A stretch of DNA of 6,497 nt, from the NCBI GenBank assembly GCA_012841225.1, contig DUVD01000077.1:1-6497 (forward strand). The letters are read 5' to 3'. Each line of letters opens with the position of its first letter. Position 1 is the first letter of the stretch. The notes under the pieces are model-generated. The model had not been told where the DNA came from. It saw only the letters and a program-made list of their open reading frames with translations, and did no database searches. Position numbers and translations under genes: made by a program. Source of the DNA: Fibrobacter sp. (GTDB taxonomy: Bacteria > Fibrobacterota > Fibrobacteria > Fibrobacterales > Fibrobacteraceae). Shown here in pieces: positions 6,223 to 6,497 of this stretch.

Positions 6223-6240
6223 CGTTTACGAAAGTAAACG
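6223..6240 (-). terminator. Hairpin after the GNAT gene, possible weak terminator
   Basis: CGTTTAC (6223-6229) and GTAAACG (6234-6240) form a perfect 7-bp stem around a four-base loop (TTTC on the minus strand). It begins 12 bases past the acetyltransferase stop. The tail on the minus strand is AGTTTATTAAAAAC, with no clean T run, so termination may be weak or the element may have another role. An overlapping alternative pairing is described in the findings. Confidence 0.45.
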
Positions 6241-6252
6241 TCAACTACCTTT

Positions 6253-6497
6253 TTATAAACGAGTTGCCGCCATGTCGGTGGAAAGCAGAGAAAACCGCCG
6301 ATGGTTCAAAAAGACGCCATTAAGGCGTGTATATTCTCTAAAAAGCCCTTCTTCTTGAAAGCCCACGCGCTCTAACAAAGCGATACTTTTAGGGTTATTT
6401 ATTGCTACATCCACTTCTAACCTGTTTAACTTCAATGAGTTAAAGGCATAATGACTAATTAGCTTAAGGGCTTCGGTGGCGTAGCCATTGCCAGTAA
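6253..6497 (-). CDS. GNAT family N-acetyltransferase (RimJ/RimL-like), 5' end outside window
   Basis: The frame is open from the window edge (first whole codon at 6495) to TAA at 6253-6255, giving 80 visible residues. It begins TGNGYATEALKLI, which fits GNAT motif A (acetyl-CoA pyrophosphate loop, [RQ]xxGxG/A, with the first part cut off). It continues with LNRLEVDVAINNPKSIALLERVGFQEEGLFRE, the motif B region typical of the Acetyltransf_3 group: N-x-x-S followed by GF and EG. It ends with an FSLLSTD strand. Members acetylate protein N-termini, amino acids or small amines; the substrate cannot be told from this fragment. A TTG at 6433-6435 is in frame but lies inside the conserved fold, so it is not the start. 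The gene is oriented like the TIGR02147 gene, 82 bases upstream of it, with a hairpin between them. Confidence 0.87.
   Translation of the reverse strand, partial: TGNGYATEALKLISHYAFNSLKLNRLEVDVAINNPKSIALLERVGFQEEGLFREYTRLNGVFLNHRRFSLLSTDMAATRL

Noticed and set aside
6253..6435. A 60-codon gene starting at the in-frame TTG (6433-6435)
   Set aside because: The frame continues upstream to the window edge with conserved acetyltransferase sequence (TGNGYATEA), so the TTG is an internal leucine codon.

Overview
The window most likely comes from a Fibrobacter (phylum Fibrobacterota), F. succinogenes or a close relative. Three things point there. The secreted polysaccharide lyase has a poly-serine linker and a C-terminal beta-sandwich domain of the type IX secretion kind. 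A TIGR02147/DUF4423 protein, from a family greatly expanded in Fibrobacter, is coupled to a lipoprotein gene. The intergenic DNA is AT-rich and the genes have moderate GC. The assignment rests on recognising protein families, not on a database search.

Layout. Positions 1-225 (+) hold the 3' end of a gene that looks like the C-terminal PhoU-like part of a Na/Pi cotransporter, closed by a hairpin terminator (244-272). A 348-base gap follows, holding an AT-rich leader with a short perfect palindrome. Positions 574-2226 (+) encode a secreted family PL1 pectate lyase with five parts: signal peptide, catalytic beta-helix, serine linker, Ig-like module and C-terminal sorting-like domain. A symmetric hairpin at 2245-2277 serves this gene and the converging gene glgE.

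The rest lies on the minus strand. In transcription order it runs: the 3' part of a GNAT acetyltransferase (6253-6497, cut by the window edge), a TIGR02147/DUF4423 protein (5322-6170), a lipoprotein with a C-terminal CBM4/9-like domain (4039-5322), and a GlgE-type maltosyltransferase (2293-4005). The TIGR02147 and lipoprotein genes overlap in a TAATG junction with a strong Shine-Dalgarno sequence. glgE follows 33 bases later with no visible terminator between, so the three may form one transcript.

Biology. The window pairs extracellular attack on plant pectin (PL1) with intracellular alpha-glucan storage (GlgE). Between them lies a putative regulator/lipoprotein pair whose lipoprotein may bind sugar at the cell surface. 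The least described items are this coupled pair, placed upstream of glgE, and the GlgE itself, which has the full catalytic core but seems to lack the helical S domain inserted in the N-terminal domain of characterised actinobacterial enzymes.
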